Assembly: GCA_029948255.1 (NCBI GenBank)
Contig: JALIZF010001266.1
Coordinates: forward strand, 124,001-188,000
DNA: 64,000 bases
Source: Telmatactis stephensoni
Lineage: Eukaryota; Cnidaria; Anthozoa; Actiniaria; Isophelliidae
Direction of reading: 5' to 3'
Notes under the pieces: generated by a model
Databases searched by the model: none
Told to the model about the DNA's origin: nothing
The model's input: only the letters and a program-made list of their open reading frames with translations
Shown: piece by piece, positions 32,839 through 44,715 of the stretch
Layout of the letters: each line of letters opens with the position of its first letter
Position numbering within the stretch: position 1 is the first letter of the stretch
Position numbers and translations under genes: made by a program

Positions 32839-33660
32839 ATTCCTCTTACGTATATCAACCCCTTACACCCCCTCCCCCCAGCTAAAGTTATATACTATGA
32901 GGAGTGAACACCCATAATGCATTTCTTCCGCTGGATCAGATACAGCGGAAGAAAAGGATTGTGGGCATCCATGAAAAATTTGCACAGCACCCGTCCCCTA
33001 CTCTTAGGGTTAGAAAGTTCTTATAAGTGCCAAGCCCCCCTCGCTAACAGGCCCCAGACGGCACCGATTGCCTTCTTTACAGTTCCAAACTCGCCGAAAT
33101 GGCCTTGTTGGCTTGGGGAATGCATCACAGAACGACCAGAGAAGCCTCAATACTCCGGAGATCACAGTTGAATCTTGTCGCCGTAATTACTGTGACTCTT
33201 TCTTCGTAAAGTTGCTTCCCACTCCTGAGTTCTTCCAGGAGATTGTCTCCGCCGTCTTTTCTTGCTTAATGATGCAAGTCAAGCGACTTCTGTGCTACAA
33301 AATGACTCGGAAAAGCACTTAGAAGCTGAATTCAGGCCACGATCAGTACGTTCACCGAACGTCAACCCTAGAATTCGTCAGACGTCACTGGATAAGTGAG
33401 CCTTCAGTCTTCCAAAACAGCACCAAATTGACAGTTACCTTGACAACTATTGTTTCTCTTTCCTGTTTTTTTTTTCTTTTTCTTCTCTCTTTTTCTCTTT
33501 CACAAACACATTTTTCTGTTTTTCTTTCTTTTCTCTCTGTTTTTTTTTTCTTTTGAGAGTTTCGTTGTTGTTCTCTCTCTATATATTCATTCCTCTTACG
33601 TTTATCAACCCATTATACCCCCCATTATACCCCCCCCCCCCCCCCCCCCAGGTAATGCTA
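32839..33660. repeat. Direct repeat pair with C-tracts and a long pyrimidine tract
   Basis: CATTCCTCTTACGTATATCA at about 32839 recurs as CATTCCTCTTACGTTTATCA at about 33587. Both are followed by ACCC-rich tracts, and the second is a run of about 22 C residues. Between them, 33440-33580 is almost purely pyrimidine (TTTCT-type). Frame 33450-33674 is a by-product of this composition. Confidence 0.55.
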
Positions 33661-33735
33661 TATGGCCGTGTTAACACTTTTTAACCTAAAACGAATGAGG
33701 CAAAACATTTCCCACATGGTAACGGTAAAGCTAGC

Positions 33736-33909
33736 TTGGTCTACATGTGGTTCCAGGCAGCAACACCACTGTTGAATAGTCGCTGGACAACCATCAACCC
33801 TTCTTGTGGGAAAGCGGGTTAGATCCGCTGGGCTGTAGGTTATCACATACACTTGTCGAATATTAGGTTCACGATCCTCGTGGATATTTGACGCGTTAGT
33901 TTCTGTCAT
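33736..33909 (-). pseudogene. N-terminal fragment of an unnamed cnidarian repeat protein
   Basis: The minus-strand frame starts with ATG at 33909 and reads EPNIRQVYVITYSPADLTRF, PTRR, then QQWCCCLEPH. I recall a multi-copy cnidarian protein with a similar start (EPNVRQVY-VTYSQA...FPTR...W-CC-E-H, then an HYH motif). The copy loses similarity after WCCCLEPH and lacks the HYH part. Function unknown. Confidence 0.4.
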
Positions 33910-34600
33910 TTTGTATCCCTGAAATACCTCGACGCTTCGAAAATTTATAGGTTGTAGCGCATGGTCATTTCATCTGCTATGTTCAGTAGTCACGCAACGC
34001 GTGACTATTTCGACATCTGATTTGTACATAATTTACCAGATGTATATCTCTCTTGCGAAATGTATTCACTGCACGGCTTTTATTACGCAAGTGTGATTTT
34101 TATCTAAATGTTGGGAACAGATGTAGCTACAACTACCTGAGGACGTTCACAGTGGTTAGCTGCCGCTTTCGTGTGCACGCCCTACACTTAATGAAGTGTT
34201 ACACTGCATAACAATGGGTGCAGGTGACTTTTATGAACTTCGTCATCACCTCAATAGCCTGATTAGAACTTCTTGGTTTCCTGAATTGCAACCTGTACAC
34301 GGTCGACAGCTCAGTTTGTATAAAATAACAACTATTTTGCGTCCAATGACTATTTCTAAGCTGTTCTCCAACTTCGAAGCCCCACCCTGGTGTCAGTCAT
34401 TACAATGTCTCTCAATTAACCCTTAATGCACCGCATGAAAAATCGACAAATTCTCGAATATCTCTAAAATACTTCATATAAAATACTTCATTTCTACACA
34501 GATAACACCTCCAGAGTTTCTTTATTGATAGAACGAATCCCACCAATATCCCATAATATAAAACGCACGATTGACCGGGTGATTTTTGTGTGTATAACCC
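33910..34600. other. Intergenic stretch
   Basis: The plus-strand frame 34196-34426 has no recognisable motif. Nothing else is supported. Confidence 0.35.
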
Positions 34601-34604
34601 CCAG

Positions 34605-34879
34605 ACAATCCGCGCCTTTATTAATGACACACACATCTAAATTCTAACACAATACGCTTAAACAACCACTTTCTTGGTCATTATCTGCATCTCGGTAAAA
34701 CCCCCCCTCCCCCATGTCAATGTTGAGGGTCGCAACGTTCCCCGTGTAGCGCGAGCATCACCAAGCAACATTGACGCGGGGGGAGGGGGGGACAAAAGTC
34801 GGGTGACGTGCGCTGCTGCATTACAGTAATTTATCATGCTCCATGCATGGCTGTGTCAAAGTAAAAAGGCGCGGATTGT
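34605..34879. mobile_element. 275-bp MITE, copy 2, apparently identical to copy 1
   Basis: It has the same 15-bp inverted ends and the same 275-bp length as the copy at 28464-28738. No difference was seen on reading the two side by side. AG flanks both sides, a different 2-bp duplication from copy 1, so this is an independent insertion and not a segmental duplication. Identity implies recent activity. Confidence 0.8.
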
Positions 34880-35400
34880 AGGATCTTTTGCTCAAGAGGG
34901 GTTGCAACTTTATTAAAATCAGAAATCACACAGAGGTTCAATTGCAAATTTTGTAAGAGCAAACTGACAATACTTATAAACAAATTTGTCTTGGGAAGGG
35001 ATGCACATCATCAGCAGCCCTCCCCTATGTAAATCAGAGAGGGTGCTATCAAATAAAATAAAGCCCCTTCATTACAAAACAGCTATTTTGTTAAAACAAG
35101 GCACCACATAAAGGAATACAAAAGACTTCTATTTAATAATCTCTGATGATATACAGATTATTTTAAGTTAGACAGTAACAGGGAGGCACTGAGTCACTTA
35201 CCAGCATTATATAACTCATTTAGTGAAGTTCAAATGTTTCCCTTTTTGTAGGTACAACAAGAATGCATTGAAGTTTCACCAAAAAAAATACCGACCAGTA
35301 ATTGATAGTTCACAAATAATACATAGGAAATACACAGAAAATACACAGAAAATACATCAAATGCAAACCCACACAAAGGTGGGGAATTGTTGCACGTCAT
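34880..35400. other. Intergenic stretch
   Basis: AT-rich, with no supported gene. Confidence 0.35.
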
Positions 35401-35408
35401 GAATATAT

Positions 35409-35651
35409 TTGCCTGATATGGCTAAGAGAAGTAGATCCCCTCAGCATCAATTATGGCAAGAAAAAACAAGTGAATCCTTTCTCCCAAAGAGGGTGGAAAT
35501 AAACAACCCAAAATATTGTTATTGTGGGCTAGAAAAAGAAACAACAGCAGATACCAAGTGTGCCATATGCAAGAATGAGATTATGCAGCATATTAGTTAC
35601 TCAGTTTCAAATGGGAGTGTCAGTAAAGAGCTCCTTGCATTGTGTAAATGA
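35409..35651 (+). CDS. Small Cys-rich ORF, unrecognised
   Basis: An 80-codon frame with a basic N-terminus (AKRSRSPQHQLW) and a compact Cys cluster: CYCGLEKETTADTKCAICKN. The C-x-C...C-x-x-C spacing could bind one zinc. It ends 22 bp before a palindromic MITE, which may have truncated it. No splice partner was found. Confidence 0.3.
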   Translation: MPDMAKRSRSPQHQLWQEKTSESFLPKRVEINNPKYCYCGLEKETTADTKCAICKNEIMQHISYSVSNGSVSKELLALCK

Positions 35652-35673
35652 GAATTTGATACAGCAGTGCCTT

Positions 35674-35864
35674 CACAGGGAAAAAAATGTCAATTCCCAG
35701 CTTGGGTCAAACATGGAGCTTCCCTGGGTCTAACCAGGGAATCCCTGGGAATCTGTTCTATTTTTACAAGTTTGGGTATTACAGATTTCCCAAGTAAAAT
35801 AGAACAGATTCCCAGTTTAGATCCAGGGAAACCCCAAGTTGGAAATTGACATTTTTTTACTGTG
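35674..35864. mobile_element. Palindromic MITE, 191 bp
   Basis: CACAGGGAAAAAAATGTCAA at 35674 pairs with the reverse complement ending at 35864. The arms continue through GGTC-AA, CCCTGG, GGGAATCTGTTCTATTTT and its partner AAAATAGAACAGATTCCC, leaving a loop of about 30 bp near 35775. CTT flanks both ends and may be a 3-bp duplication. Frame 35667-35849 is incidental. Confidence 0.75.
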
Positions 35865-36240
35865 CTTATGCTTTCAATATTATGATTTCAGTCATGAAGC
35901 AAAGACATTTCTTTTTAAAGACTGTCAGTGTTTTTTCTGCTAACTGCAATGGTCACATGATTGTGAAATAGCTTATTTTACATTTTCTTTCAAAGTGGAT
36001 TTCTGTACTGTTTACATGTACAGTATTGTTTTCAAAGGATATATGCTTTGTTGCATCAATTTTGGTAACCATAAATTACTATATATGAGTATTTAGTATT
36101 ATTTATTGATTCATTTAGAGTGCACACTAAATCTGTGAAATAAAACTAAATAATTATGTACTGTCTAATTGAAATTATTTTGTACAAACTATAGTGCAAG
36201 CACAGTAGCAAAATGCCTTTATCAGTCATTGTGTTTCTTA

Positions 36241-36399
36241 ATTAGAGTGATTTTCATCGGACTGTGAAACAATTACTAATAGTCAGTGTTTAATAGTGTC
36301 TAATAGTTGTATTGCAACAAAAGAAAACAATGGGTGCAGAGTCTATTAGTGTCTATTAGCTTAGTAACTATTTCATAGTCTGGTGAAAATCACTCTAAT
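36241..36399. mobile_element. Small MITE (TTAGAGTGATTTTCA ends)
   Basis: ATTAGAGTGATTTTCATCGG (36241) and the reverse complement of the right end (ATTAGAGTGATTTTCACCAG, to 36399) form inverted ends of about 35 bp. It is the intact relative of the interrupted copy at 30894-31180. Confidence 0.65.
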
Positions 36400-37195
36400 G
36401 AAGTTTATAGTCACTAATTAAGTACTTTTTAGCATAAAAAGTTAGTAACTATTTCACAGATCAAGTACGTACACTCTTTATGCTTCAAACATTTATTCAA
36501 TGTAATTATTAGCTACACATAATCAAATATTTAATATATGATATAGGACAAAAACCTTTTGAACATCATTAAATAAAAATATGATCATATTATTGATGTC
36601 TACTTTGATTCAGTGTACTAAATTATCATGACAATGTCAAGACATTCTGGACTGGGACAGATTTATAAGTCCTCTTTCCTTTACCCCAAAGAAATGTCAA
36701 ATAAGCTGACTATTTAAGTCAATATTAGTCAGTACAAACACTAATAAGTGTGCAAGTCAATACCACTAAATTATGCTAATTCCATTGTTTTCTATTGCTT
36801 AACTTAGACTGTTTGGTACTAAATAATACAAAGTTTTGCACACTTTTAGTGTGACTAGCCTTCAGTAAGCCCACAATGAACTGAACTCGTTTGCAGTCAA
36901 ACTAAAAATCCCTAATAATGTGACAATGACGGTAAGGGCCAATGATTCAAATTGAAAAAAAGGACGCTGTTTGGAAATGTAATAAAAGTATTTTATTAAG
37001 TTCACTGGCTTAATTTACCGCTACAACGTTAAGTTTTGCTCTTCACGATGATTGAGTCTTGTAGTTCTCCAATTGCGACCGATCATATGCCCAATATTTT
37101 ACCGTTTTGGCAATTTCGTTTAACAAGATAAGGTATTTCCCAAATATAATCGCTTTTAGTGAAGATAAAAACAAATTACCTCCGTTATGGCAAGT
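36400..37195. other. Intergenic stretch
   Basis: No supported gene. Fragments similar to the preceding MITE (GTTAGTAACTATTTCACAGA near 36440) suggest a second decayed copy. Confidence 0.35.
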
Positions 37196-37199
37196 TTTA

Positions 37200-37985
37200 A
37201 ACAGTTGAATCCTCAACCTTTAAGACGAAGCATCCGCCATCTTGGATTTTACCCAGAAATCCACGCGCACCGCTGATGAAACAATTTGGGGGTGGTCTGG
37301 CCCCAGCGTGCAACAAGGAAAAGGCCAAAGGCCAAACAAGTCCCAGCCTTTAAATCCAGATGAAGAAGCCACACTGTGGTCCAAAGGAGAGCTCGGAGAC
37401 ACCAATGACAGGGTGTTAACTAACACCAATTTTAAGAGCTTGATTGAACAGCTGGGACTGAGAGGACTTTCGCATTAGAAACCATGAAGATGTCAATGCA
37501 TCAGTAGAATTTGAAGAAAACCCAACAAACACTAGAAGTAGTGGTCACAGAACATCTAGGCAAATAATGTGAGCACCAATGGAGGAGAGAAAGAAAGATC
37601 CTGCAAGACTCTTCAAACTTTGGCTGTCAAAAAACTACCGGTCGGCATGAAGGACAACAAACCCCTCTATCTTGGCATCATACAGTGTCCAAAAACATCT
37701 GACATTTGGAACTCTAAAGTTAGAATGGGTGAAAATACTATTGGAAAAATACTTAAGACCATGGCAGCATGCTTGACAACTGACAGAAAGATAAACCACA
37801 TCATGAGGGAAACTTTCGTCTCTAAACTAAGGAAAACTGGTCATCCACGTTGTGAATCTTCATTATATGAAGGTGATGAATTCCAAAGAAGAGAAATATC
37901 TCATGTTATCAGTGAATATGCTCAAAAATCCAGTACTACCAGTAGTACAAGTACTGAACAACAAATAATGCCATTGTCATGTTGA
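37200..37985 (+). pseudogene. Crypton/DUF3504 tyrosine recombinase, catalytic half, decayed
   Basis: The first block gives KGQRPNKSQPLNPDEEATLW then SKGELGDTNDRVLTNTNF and LIEQLGLRG. A shifted frame gives VEFEENPTNTRSSGHR and DPARLFKLWLSK. The last block (37569-37985) gives LPVGMKDNKPLYLGIIQ, MGENTIGKILKTMA, HIMRETFVSKLRKTG and RREISHVISEYAQ. The order matches DUF3504 proteins (LW-G-LG...LRG...E-F-ENP-TKTR...MG-N-I--IMK-MA...ARKT). The HxxR region (N-H-x-x-R-K-T) is altered to MRET. The stretch that should hold the Tyr is deleted to SSLYEGDE. Frame changes occur near 37475 and 37620. Confidence 0.7.
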
Positions 37986-37989
37986 GTGT

Positions 37990-39015
37990 TTTTATAATTA
38001 ATTTGTAGATAGTTAATCCTAAATCACTGTTTACCTTTCAGTTACCAAGATAGATACTTAGTTCTATTCATGACAGAAATAGACCATTGATTGACCTTAT
38101 TTACTGTGTAAATAGAAACTACCAATCAAATCGCATTGTGACCGCAAGATATATGATACTTTAGCGTCCTTTTTAGTTCGTAGTTATTCTGGAGTTTCTG
38201 TAGGAGTTTTTGTCATTATCACAAGTTACACAAGTTATATTTTATTAGATTACAAGGCCTATATAGCAGATCAAATGTAAGTGTATTTTTATTCATTCTA
38301 TTTCTATCTCGTTTAGTTAAAGTTATTGCTTCCTTTTAGTTCTAATAGTTCTTATGTGTTGTAGTTTTCACCGAATTGTAAGAGACGATGGAGTGGAGAG
38401 TTCACATTGATTAAACCTGAATCATCGAACAACTGGACCCCCAATCAATTCTGGTTGACACTTAGCATTCCCTTGGAGCTTCTGGGTGACGCAACAGCCA
38501 ATCTCACAGAACGTCCCCCGAGTTGCAGCTGATGTCACTACTTTACAGAATTATTCTACCTTGAGCTCCTTTCCACATCATCAAAGTCAGTTTTAACCAA
38601 ACTTGAACCCTGGATCAAAACCCTTTCTGCTTCTTCAGCACACTTCAATCCGATGTTTTGTGATCTGAGAGCCAAGGTGCCATTTCAAGCCCAGCAACAG
38701 GTAAGACCTACACTGGTTGCACATTCAACTACTTTGCTAACGAACAAAAAGAACCAACAAAGAAGAGATGTGCATTCATCCTTGACTCTGATGATGAAAA
38801 CTGAATTTGAATGAGTTTTGAACAGTATAAACAGTATTTTCACTTACATTAGAACATGAAATTGCTGTTGTGAGCAACTTTGTTTTGACAGTTTACCATG
38901 TGATGTGAATTCAAGTCTTACTGCATAGGTTCTCCCATGGCAGACAACGTCCAAAAAAAGGTATGACAAACACTCTAAAGAGTCTTAAGATTATATTTTA
39001 ATAATAAAAAATTGT
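37990..39015. other. Intergenic stretch
   Basis: No supported gene. The sequence 38370-38800 looks mildly coding-like but has no extended frame. Confidence 0.4.
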
Positions 39016-39021
39016 TATTAA

Positions 39022-41676
39022 CCCTTTCACCGTATGATTTCCAGCCTCAAAATTCTCCCAGCCGTATGAAAACCAGCTGATTTTTTAGAAATTTGACCTT
39101 GTTCATTGAAACCAAATTTAAGTCAGGAAGGAATCATTTTGATTTAAGGTAAACCCATATTTAAATTAAAGCTAATGAATTGAAGTTTTCAAATTTGCTA
39201 TTTGTTTGGTGGGTTTGCGCTTTCTGCATGAAATCGAGGCTGCCAAAGTTACGATTTAGAGAAAGATTGTTTTTTTTTTTTTACTCAAAGCAAGCAACAA
39301 CTTGAAGCATTTCATCAAAAAGGTATTTTAATCAAAAAATTCAACTGGTCTAAGGCTCAAAACTAAAGCTAATTACTTTATGTATGATTTCAAGTCACAG
39401 AACACTAAATTTCCCATATATCTGCAACATCAATAAGTCAAATATTATACAAAACATGTTTCAGTGTTTCATAACAAAATCATATGAAAAATAAAATGGG
39501 ATCTACATGGAGCAGTCACTTTTTTTCTATTCTAAAGGTGAGTTTTAAGCAACACAAATAAGTTTTAATAAAACACCAGAATTCTCAATTTAATCTTTGG
39601 AGTTTCTAGTCCTTCCAATATTCAACCTTTGTGTGCCAAGACTTGAAACAGTTACGATCTCTGGTTATACAAAGATAAACTTGACAACCCTCACACATGA
39701 TTGTGCTTTTTGTCATCTTAAATGGTACTTGCTGTTTTGGGATGGTAGGATTTGCATTCATGTAGCGACGCCTTTTTTCAACACATACTCGACATGTATG
39801 ATCACACCCAGCTCCCTTGACTGGCAGATGATCACCAACCGCTTCAAGCCTATAGCTGCTTGCTAGTCACTTCCTCCCAGGTTTTAATCCCTTCACTCTC
39901 CAATTTCCAATGAGTTGAAGAATCAGCTCTTCCCTGAAACCTGCGATGTCACGCTTTCTTTTACCAGTAGGGTGGTGATCAATAAAGAAACCCTCGATTA
40001 TGTAAGAGTTAAATACTATAAGCTCAAGAAACTTGATAACTAAATGCATGTACCATCACATTTGTTTTCTGTTCTTTAGAATTGTAGTTATCTGGTCATT
40101 TCTATCAACACCACCCATATTTTTGTTGTAATCATCAATAATAGCATGAGCATTTACTTCAACTAACTCATAACCCCCAGCTCTTAGCCTTTGGTTACGA
40201 ATTAGGGTGGAAGCCTGGTCTGGGGAGTGGATGAATGATAGGAAATGAACAAGTTTATTGTCCTTCCAGACCAAAGCAGTAATACCATTGTAGCTTCTGG
40301 TTTCATAGCTGCCTCTTGGTCCCATTTGGCTGCTCTTAAGCGTTTTTAGTTCCTCTGGGTATCCTACTCGGTTGGGCTTCACAGTCCCACAGATATATAT
40401 ATCACGCACCTGCAAATACATGCACAAGGCAAGGCTATGATACCAGTTATCTACATAAACAGTGTGTCCTTTGCCATGAAAGTCAGTTGTAAGGTGTGAA
40501 ACTACTGCCCCAGTCTTCCCTATGGCAGAAACATCCTCATTATCTCTAGATTTCCCCAAATAAACTTCGAATCTTGAAAGGTATGCGGTTTCAGCATCAC
40601 ACAATTCAAAAACTTTGATGCCCAAGCTCACAGGTTTTGCCAACACACGTTGCTTGAATCCCAGTTTTCCTTTATAGGGAATCATACATTCATCGATTGA
40701 AAGTGCTTTACTGCAATTGAAATTAGCCTTGAATGTTGCTTGTAATTCTTCAACAAGAGGTCGAATTTTAATTAGCTTATCATTAGATAATTCATCTCTG
40801 GAAATATCATCAGGATTAGCGAAGAAAACATAGCGATTTAAAAGAGTAAATCTCTGACTTGACATTATTAAATCCTGGAACTTCAAAAAACCATTTTGTC
40901 TCATCAGATCGAAAATAGTTCTCATATCGGGGAAGAATTACGTCTTTATTCATCGTGAGCAATAACGCAAAATATACCTTTAGTTCTCTGATATCAGTAA
41001 CTGGATGGAATGGCGTGCCATGCTTTTGTGGCTCTGCTTGCTTCTTTAATTCGTACCATCGATTTGTCCACATTAAGATCTTTTCCAAAAACTCATCTGA
41101 TAAAAATGCTTTAAAAAGATCGATTGGTTTACCTTCCCCGGGTAGTCCATTTAATGTTGGACCACAATTGTTGTAGATAAACTTTGTAGCAGGCTTGCGT
41201 TCATAGTAAGAATGAAACCGGCTTCTGTCGTTGTCCTTTTCCCACACAATATTGTCAGGTATTTTAAAAGTAAATCCTCCAAAATCCTCCTCGTCGCTGC
41301 TGTCTCCAAATATATCATCTAAATCGCTCTCAGAACTATCAGAATCACTGCGCCAGAATCACTGTATTCTGAGGCAGAATCGCTTGAATCGGCCATTTAA
41401 ATTTGAAGAGATTTAAAAATGGCGTCCAAACGAGCGCTCAACTTCACAAGCAAATTTCTCGCAAAATCAATTTAGCACAACATGGCCGAAGTCACATGAT
41501 TTCAGGGTACTTTTATATTGCTTTAATTTCATTGTAAGTATCCCCCTCTAGGATAAACGATTCAGTAGTTTCCAGCTTCCCAATAAAAAATGGCTTGATT
41601 CCCGAAAAAGCGGGAAAGTATGTGCAAATACGTTTCTTTGATTCCCGGAAAACTGGGATACTACGATGCAAAGGGT
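39022..41676 (-). mobile_element. piggyBac element, near complete
   Basis: TTAA at 39018-39021 and 41677-41680 flanks a 2655-bp element. Its ends both begin CCCTTT (CCCTTTCACCGTATG on the left; CCCTTTGCATCGTAG on the right, reading inward). TTAA targets, short CCC-starting ends and this length are typical of piggyBac. The single gene inside is on the minus strand. Confidence 0.85.
39606..41396 (-). pseudogene. piggyBac transposase, lightly decayed
   Basis: From the ATG at 41396: an acidic N-terminus (SDSASEYSDS; after a frame change, SSESDLDDIFGDSSDEEDF), then RFHSYYERKPATKF. The catalytic DDD residues are all visible: LSIDECMIPYKGKLG, GHTVYVDNWYHSLAL and YNKNMGGVDRNDQ. The C-terminal Cys-rich domain (CRVCVEKRRRYM, MCEGCQVYLC, NCFKSWH) ends at the TAG at 39606. 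Lesions are a frameshift in the N-terminal acidic part, a frameshift near 40860, and TGA codons near 40056 and 39867 in an otherwise continuous frame. Family length (about 590 residues) is preserved. Confidence 0.85.
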
Positions 41677-41689
41677 TAATTACATTTGG

Positions 41690-43912
41690 ATGTATTTCAG
41701 GGTCAAATCATCATAATTGTGCCATGCCTTTGTGCATCTCTTATGGCGAGGTCTTCGATCTGATTCACCAAAGGAATGTCATGTATCATAAAATTACAAA
41801 GTCAAAGGAGACTAAAAAAGCATGGCTGCACCAAATTAAACTCCATGAGAGCTCAGATTTCCAGGTACAGAGTACATGACAAAAGGTGAAGAAACACACT
41901 GTCATATGCTCACTTCATTTCCATGATGAGGACATGGAAAAGAGTGGATATTCTGGTCGCTTGCAAATTATTCCTGGTCGTCTTCCTTCTGTCTTCCTTC
42001 TGTCTCATCTCTCAATCTAAAAAAAAATCTTTTCTCTCTACTTTTACCAAAAAACATCTTGGTCAGTTATCTATGTATATATTACTGTGTAATTTTGTTT
42101 CTCTTGTAAATATGTATATATATAATTGATGTGTGAAATAAATAAAAGTCTAAAGTCTTCAAATGTTGGGAGAATAGGCCCTCTCACTAAAAAGCGGACA
42201 TTAATGATGTTCTCGGGGAAAAAAAGTTTCCCATGTTTTTTCCTTAATACTTAGCATGGTGAGATAATGTCATCATAGAAGTTCAAAGAGCAAATAAAAA
42301 ATGAGGATAACCTCATTGAGTGAGGTGAGTGAGCCGAGATGACATCAAATTGCACCCACTTTCTCATTGAAGATCGCTTGCATGCCAATCTATACGAGTC
42401 GAGCATAGAAGTCATTTTTTTGCAGAAAAACTAAATGAATAGCTCAATATTTAGACACACGACCACCTAATAACCCATGGAATAATAGTATGTGAAAATA
42501 TTTGTAAATACTTAACAAATAGCTGTTGTTTTTAATTTGAATTGGCAGTCATGAGCAACGCTTTTGCCTCGACTTAGCTCAAAGTTGTCACGGAAATCAG
42601 TGTTTTTATTATGATTTTACCATAATTTTTTCTCATATTTAGAATATTGACAGCTTATGCAATTCTTTATCAAACATCAATTGAAATAAAAAGTGGAGGT
42701 CATCATATTTGTTTCCGAGATATTGAGCCATAAAGTTTAAAATCAATTCAAAAATTGGTCGCCATCTTGAATACCAAGAGGAGACTGGGTCCAGTAGAAC
42801 CTTTTTTCAACCTTTTTTTTGGGGGGGGGGATAATTTCCATTTAAAAAATCGAAAAAGTCATTACGGAAAAAATTCTTTTAGGCTGCCATCTTGGATGTA
42901 TCAAGGCAGCTCGCGCTGCTCAGTAAAAGTGTACGTGAACAATGCCCACGAACGTCCTTAAACAAGCTCCAGCAACATGAAACTGCGTGTACTATTGCAA
43001 CCAAAGACATACAAGATGCGAATCAATTTGAAATCAAACCATGTCCATAATCTGAGTCAAATATAGAAGCAAATAAGGAGATGACTACAGAAGATATCAT
43101 TTCTCTACTAAAGGCTGAAGTTCTTACCCTAACAGAACAACTGAGGTCAGCAGAGTTGAAAATTGAACAATTAGAAATGACTGCAAAGAATGGAATTCTC
43201 ATTTCAAAATATTACGGACCAATAATCTTCCAAGAAATCTCAAAGATCTAAGCATTTCGCAATTTAAGAAGCAACTACTTGATTTATACATGGAAAAATT
43301 CCCAGTTATAAGCTGCTATAATAATATTGCAATGCTAGTCAATTTCCCTTACGTCTATACGTTATATTTGTGATAAAGCAATTGGGGCTGCTGCCCTGTA
43401 AACAAGATCCTGCTACCTTTGTGGCAAAACAATTTAATAAACAAATAAATAGAAATGACTGCAAATGAAATGGAATTCTCAATTCAAAATATTGCGGACC
43501 AAGATGTTTGCTTTTTTACAAGATTCCGAAATTGTCAATTTTTTGACAAAATGATTACTTGCCTGAATGTAGGACCTAATGGCGAGAATCTCCTTTACAT
43601 CAGAAATGACGCAAAGGATGATTTAAATGGTAGCCTTGGGCAGAAAAAAGGAAGAAAAAGAAAACAGCCCATCAAATCAATTTTTTCTGTTTCTTGGCAG
43701 ACTTAGACTGGGACTTTTTGAGCTTGATCTTGCCTATAGATTCAATAAGCACTGTCAGTAACATAATTTCTTGGTCAAATTCTTTGTATTTACGACTGTG
43801 TTCCGTATGCATATGGCCAAACAAAAAACATCATGAAAAACATGCCAGAGTCATTCAGAGCCAAATATCCCAATACAAGAGTCATCATAGATGTCACAGA
43901 AATTAAGTTTGA
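41690..43912 (+). pseudogene. THAP-domain transposase with HTH/DDE_Tnp_4-like region, broken
   Basis: A TATTTCAG acceptor near 41700 leads to NCAMPLCISYGEVFDL, KAWLHQIKLHESSDF and, past a TGA at 41877, VICSLHFHDEDMEKS. The C-x4-C...W...C-x2-H spacing is a THAP zinc finger. After about 950 bp of unrelated sequence come a coiled coil (43080-43190), then FSIQNIADQDVCFFTRFRN, GRKRKQPIKSIF, a broken helix-turn-helix (TVSNIISWSNSLYL) and IMKNMPESFRAKYPNTRVII followed by DVTEI, the first catalytic Asp region of DDE_Tnp_4. At about 43912 the sequence switches into BEL/Pao integrase. Multiple frameshifts. Confidence 0.65.
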
Positions 43913-43914
43913 GA

Positions 43915-44715
43915 GGTTGCTGTACACTTGGAGATGTCCTACCCATTAGACACTGACTCCTTCATTAATGCATTTACTCGGATGACATCAAGGAGGGGGA
44001 CACCAAGCTATGTCGTATCAGACAACGGTTCTAGTTGTTGCAGCAGAACGTGAACTTCGACAGATGATTGAAAACCTTGATGAAGACAAGATTGCACATG
44101 AGACCTCCCGACAACAGCACATTGGATGGAAGTTCAACCCCCCATTGAGTCCACATTTCGTTGGAGTCTTTGAAGCAATGATAAAGAGTTCAAAGAAAGC
44201 TATTAAGAGTATCCTTGAGTGATGCTGACATCACAGACGAAGATGCTTCATACAGCGATGTGTGGAGCTGAACACTTGTTGAATTCTCGACCACTAACAT
44301 ATGTTAGTGCAGATGCTAACGACATCTGTCCACTTACACCAAATCACTTTATTGTTGGGCAAATGGGAGGATCCTTTGCAGCAGAGGCATGTGAAAATGA
44401 AGAGGCTTTCAACCCTATGCAAAAGATGGCATCGAGTGCAACAATTCGATTGGTCAAGTGTGGAAACGCTGGCGGAAGGAACTTTTACCTGTTCTGAACA
44501 CAAGAAAGAAATGGTTTCATCCTCAACGTAATCTAAGCGAGGGAGACGTAGTGATGATCATTGAGCCCAACGCAAGCCGTGGTGAATGGCCACTTGGTCG
44601 TGTCTTAGAAACCTTTACAGGATCTGATGGCTTGGTTAGGGTTGTACGCGTGAAAGCTAAAGGGAAGGAGTATTTACGACCAGTTCATCGCTTATGCCCT
44701 TTGGAGTACGTGTGA
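43915..44715 (+). pseudogene. BEL/Pao LTR retrotransposon, integrase 3' part and DUF5641 end
   Basis: The sequence contains the second integrase catalytic Asp region (SYVVSDNGS, with a frameshift after it) and the Glu region (PPLSPHFVGVFEAMIKSS). These are followed by [21 protein letters not shown] and a C-terminal DUF5641-type domain (RNLSEGDVVMIIEPNASRGE, WPLGRVLETFTG, RPVHRLCPLE). Frame changes occur near 44035, 44218 and 44430. Only the last quarter of pol survives. The polypurine tract and LTR follow at 44940. Confidence 0.8.

Noticed and set aside
32839..33660. LTR pair of a small retroelement
   Set aside because: The shared direct repeat is only about 28 bp before the C-tracts, with no TG...CA ends, primer site or coding sequence.
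33450..33674. Phe/Leu-rich membrane-like ORF
   Set aside because: It is a translation of a polypyrimidine tract ending in a poly-C run.
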